Assembly: GCF_007826885.1 (NCBI RefSeq)
Contig: NZ_ML675579.1
Coordinates: 955-64,954 of the forward strand
DNA from: Candidatus Nitrosocosmicus arcticus
GTDB lineage: Archaea; Thermoproteota; Nitrososphaeria; Nitrososphaerales; Nitrososphaeraceae
Length of the DNA stretch: 64,000 nt
Direction: 5' to 3'
Part shown: one piece after another, positions 63,999-64,000 of the stretch
Layout of the letters: each line of letters starts with the position of its first letter
Numbering within the stretch: position 1 is the first letter of the stretch
Made by a program: the position numbers and the translations under genes
The notes under the pieces: model-generated
Databases searched by the model: none
The model's input: only the letters and a program-made list of their open reading frames with translations
Told to the model about the DNA's origin: nothing

Positions 63999-64000
63999 CA

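Overview
The window is archaeal chromosomal DNA and most likely comes from an AT-rich ammonia-oxidising thaumarchaeon (Nitrososphaeria), plausibly a Candidatus Nitrosocosmicus relative. Directly visible archaeal markers are a group II chaperonin with a GGM tail, TFE, MBF1, NAC, S19e, S27e, L44e, Rpp21, Nep1, Trm56, PurP, GTP cyclohydrolase III and CobY-type cobalamin assembly. The lineage call is inference, because no amo, ure or rRNA gene lies in the window. Many genes have a TATA-like box 22-33 nt before the start codon, consistent with leaderless mRNAs, and TTG or GTG starts are common.

Layout. (1) 0.1-7.2 kb is a molybdenum-cofactor island: moeA, a moaC-moaB fusion, a membrane-anchored sulfite-oxidase-type enzyme, moaA, tatC and a MOSC protein. 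(2) 7.2-37 kb is a loosely packed accessory region with long intergenic gaps. It holds a Cache histidine kinase, an NHL secreted protein, a PadR/small-CxC-protein divergent pair, an alkyltransferase under a 40-bp perfect palindrome, and four paralogues of a secreted Asn/Gln/Ser/Gly-rich repeat family with C-x9-C units. It also has a class III cyclase, receivers, a decayed histidine kinase, a six-TM voltage-gated channel with filter TLEGW, a tandem SagB-type nitroreductase, a DUF72-Y-family polymerase fusion, a YgjP-type metalloprotease, a beta-helix protein and a 99-bp tandem duplication. (3) 37-46.5 kb returns to dense housekeeping: tfe, a six-gene riboflavin operon, a CitE-like lyase with an MDR reductase, PDCD5/S19e, Rpp21 and Nep1. 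(4) 46.5-52.1 kb holds L44e/S27e and cobalamin lower-loop and assembly genes (cobY, cobS, cbiB, cobQ, cobD). (5) 52-64 kb has asd-like, Lrp, heme O synthase, thioesterase, thermosome, PfkB kinase, Nudix, PurP, winged helix, Trm56, MBF1, a gene-poor 1 kb with repeats and a candidate structured RNA, then PUA and NAC.

How the parts work together. The Mo genes probably make cofactor for the adjacent oxidoreductase, and TatC may serve folded exported cofactor proteins. The riboflavin operon has all its core enzymes except an obvious deformylase, deaminase and phosphatase, and an HxxE-type amidohydrolase sits in the middle of it. The cobalamin cluster covers aminopropanol-phosphate attachment and nucleotide loop assembly, but its CobQ lacks the glutaminase domain.

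The most unusual items are the C-x9-C repeat family (cysteine pairs lost together, one member frameshifted, shared 3' end and promoter), the archaeal channel with a calcium-type filter, the short CobQ, the amidohydrolase in the flavin operon, the DUF72-polymerase fusion, and a TATA-driven hairpin at 62.7 kb. No tRNA, rRNA, CRISPR array or intact insertion sequence was seen.
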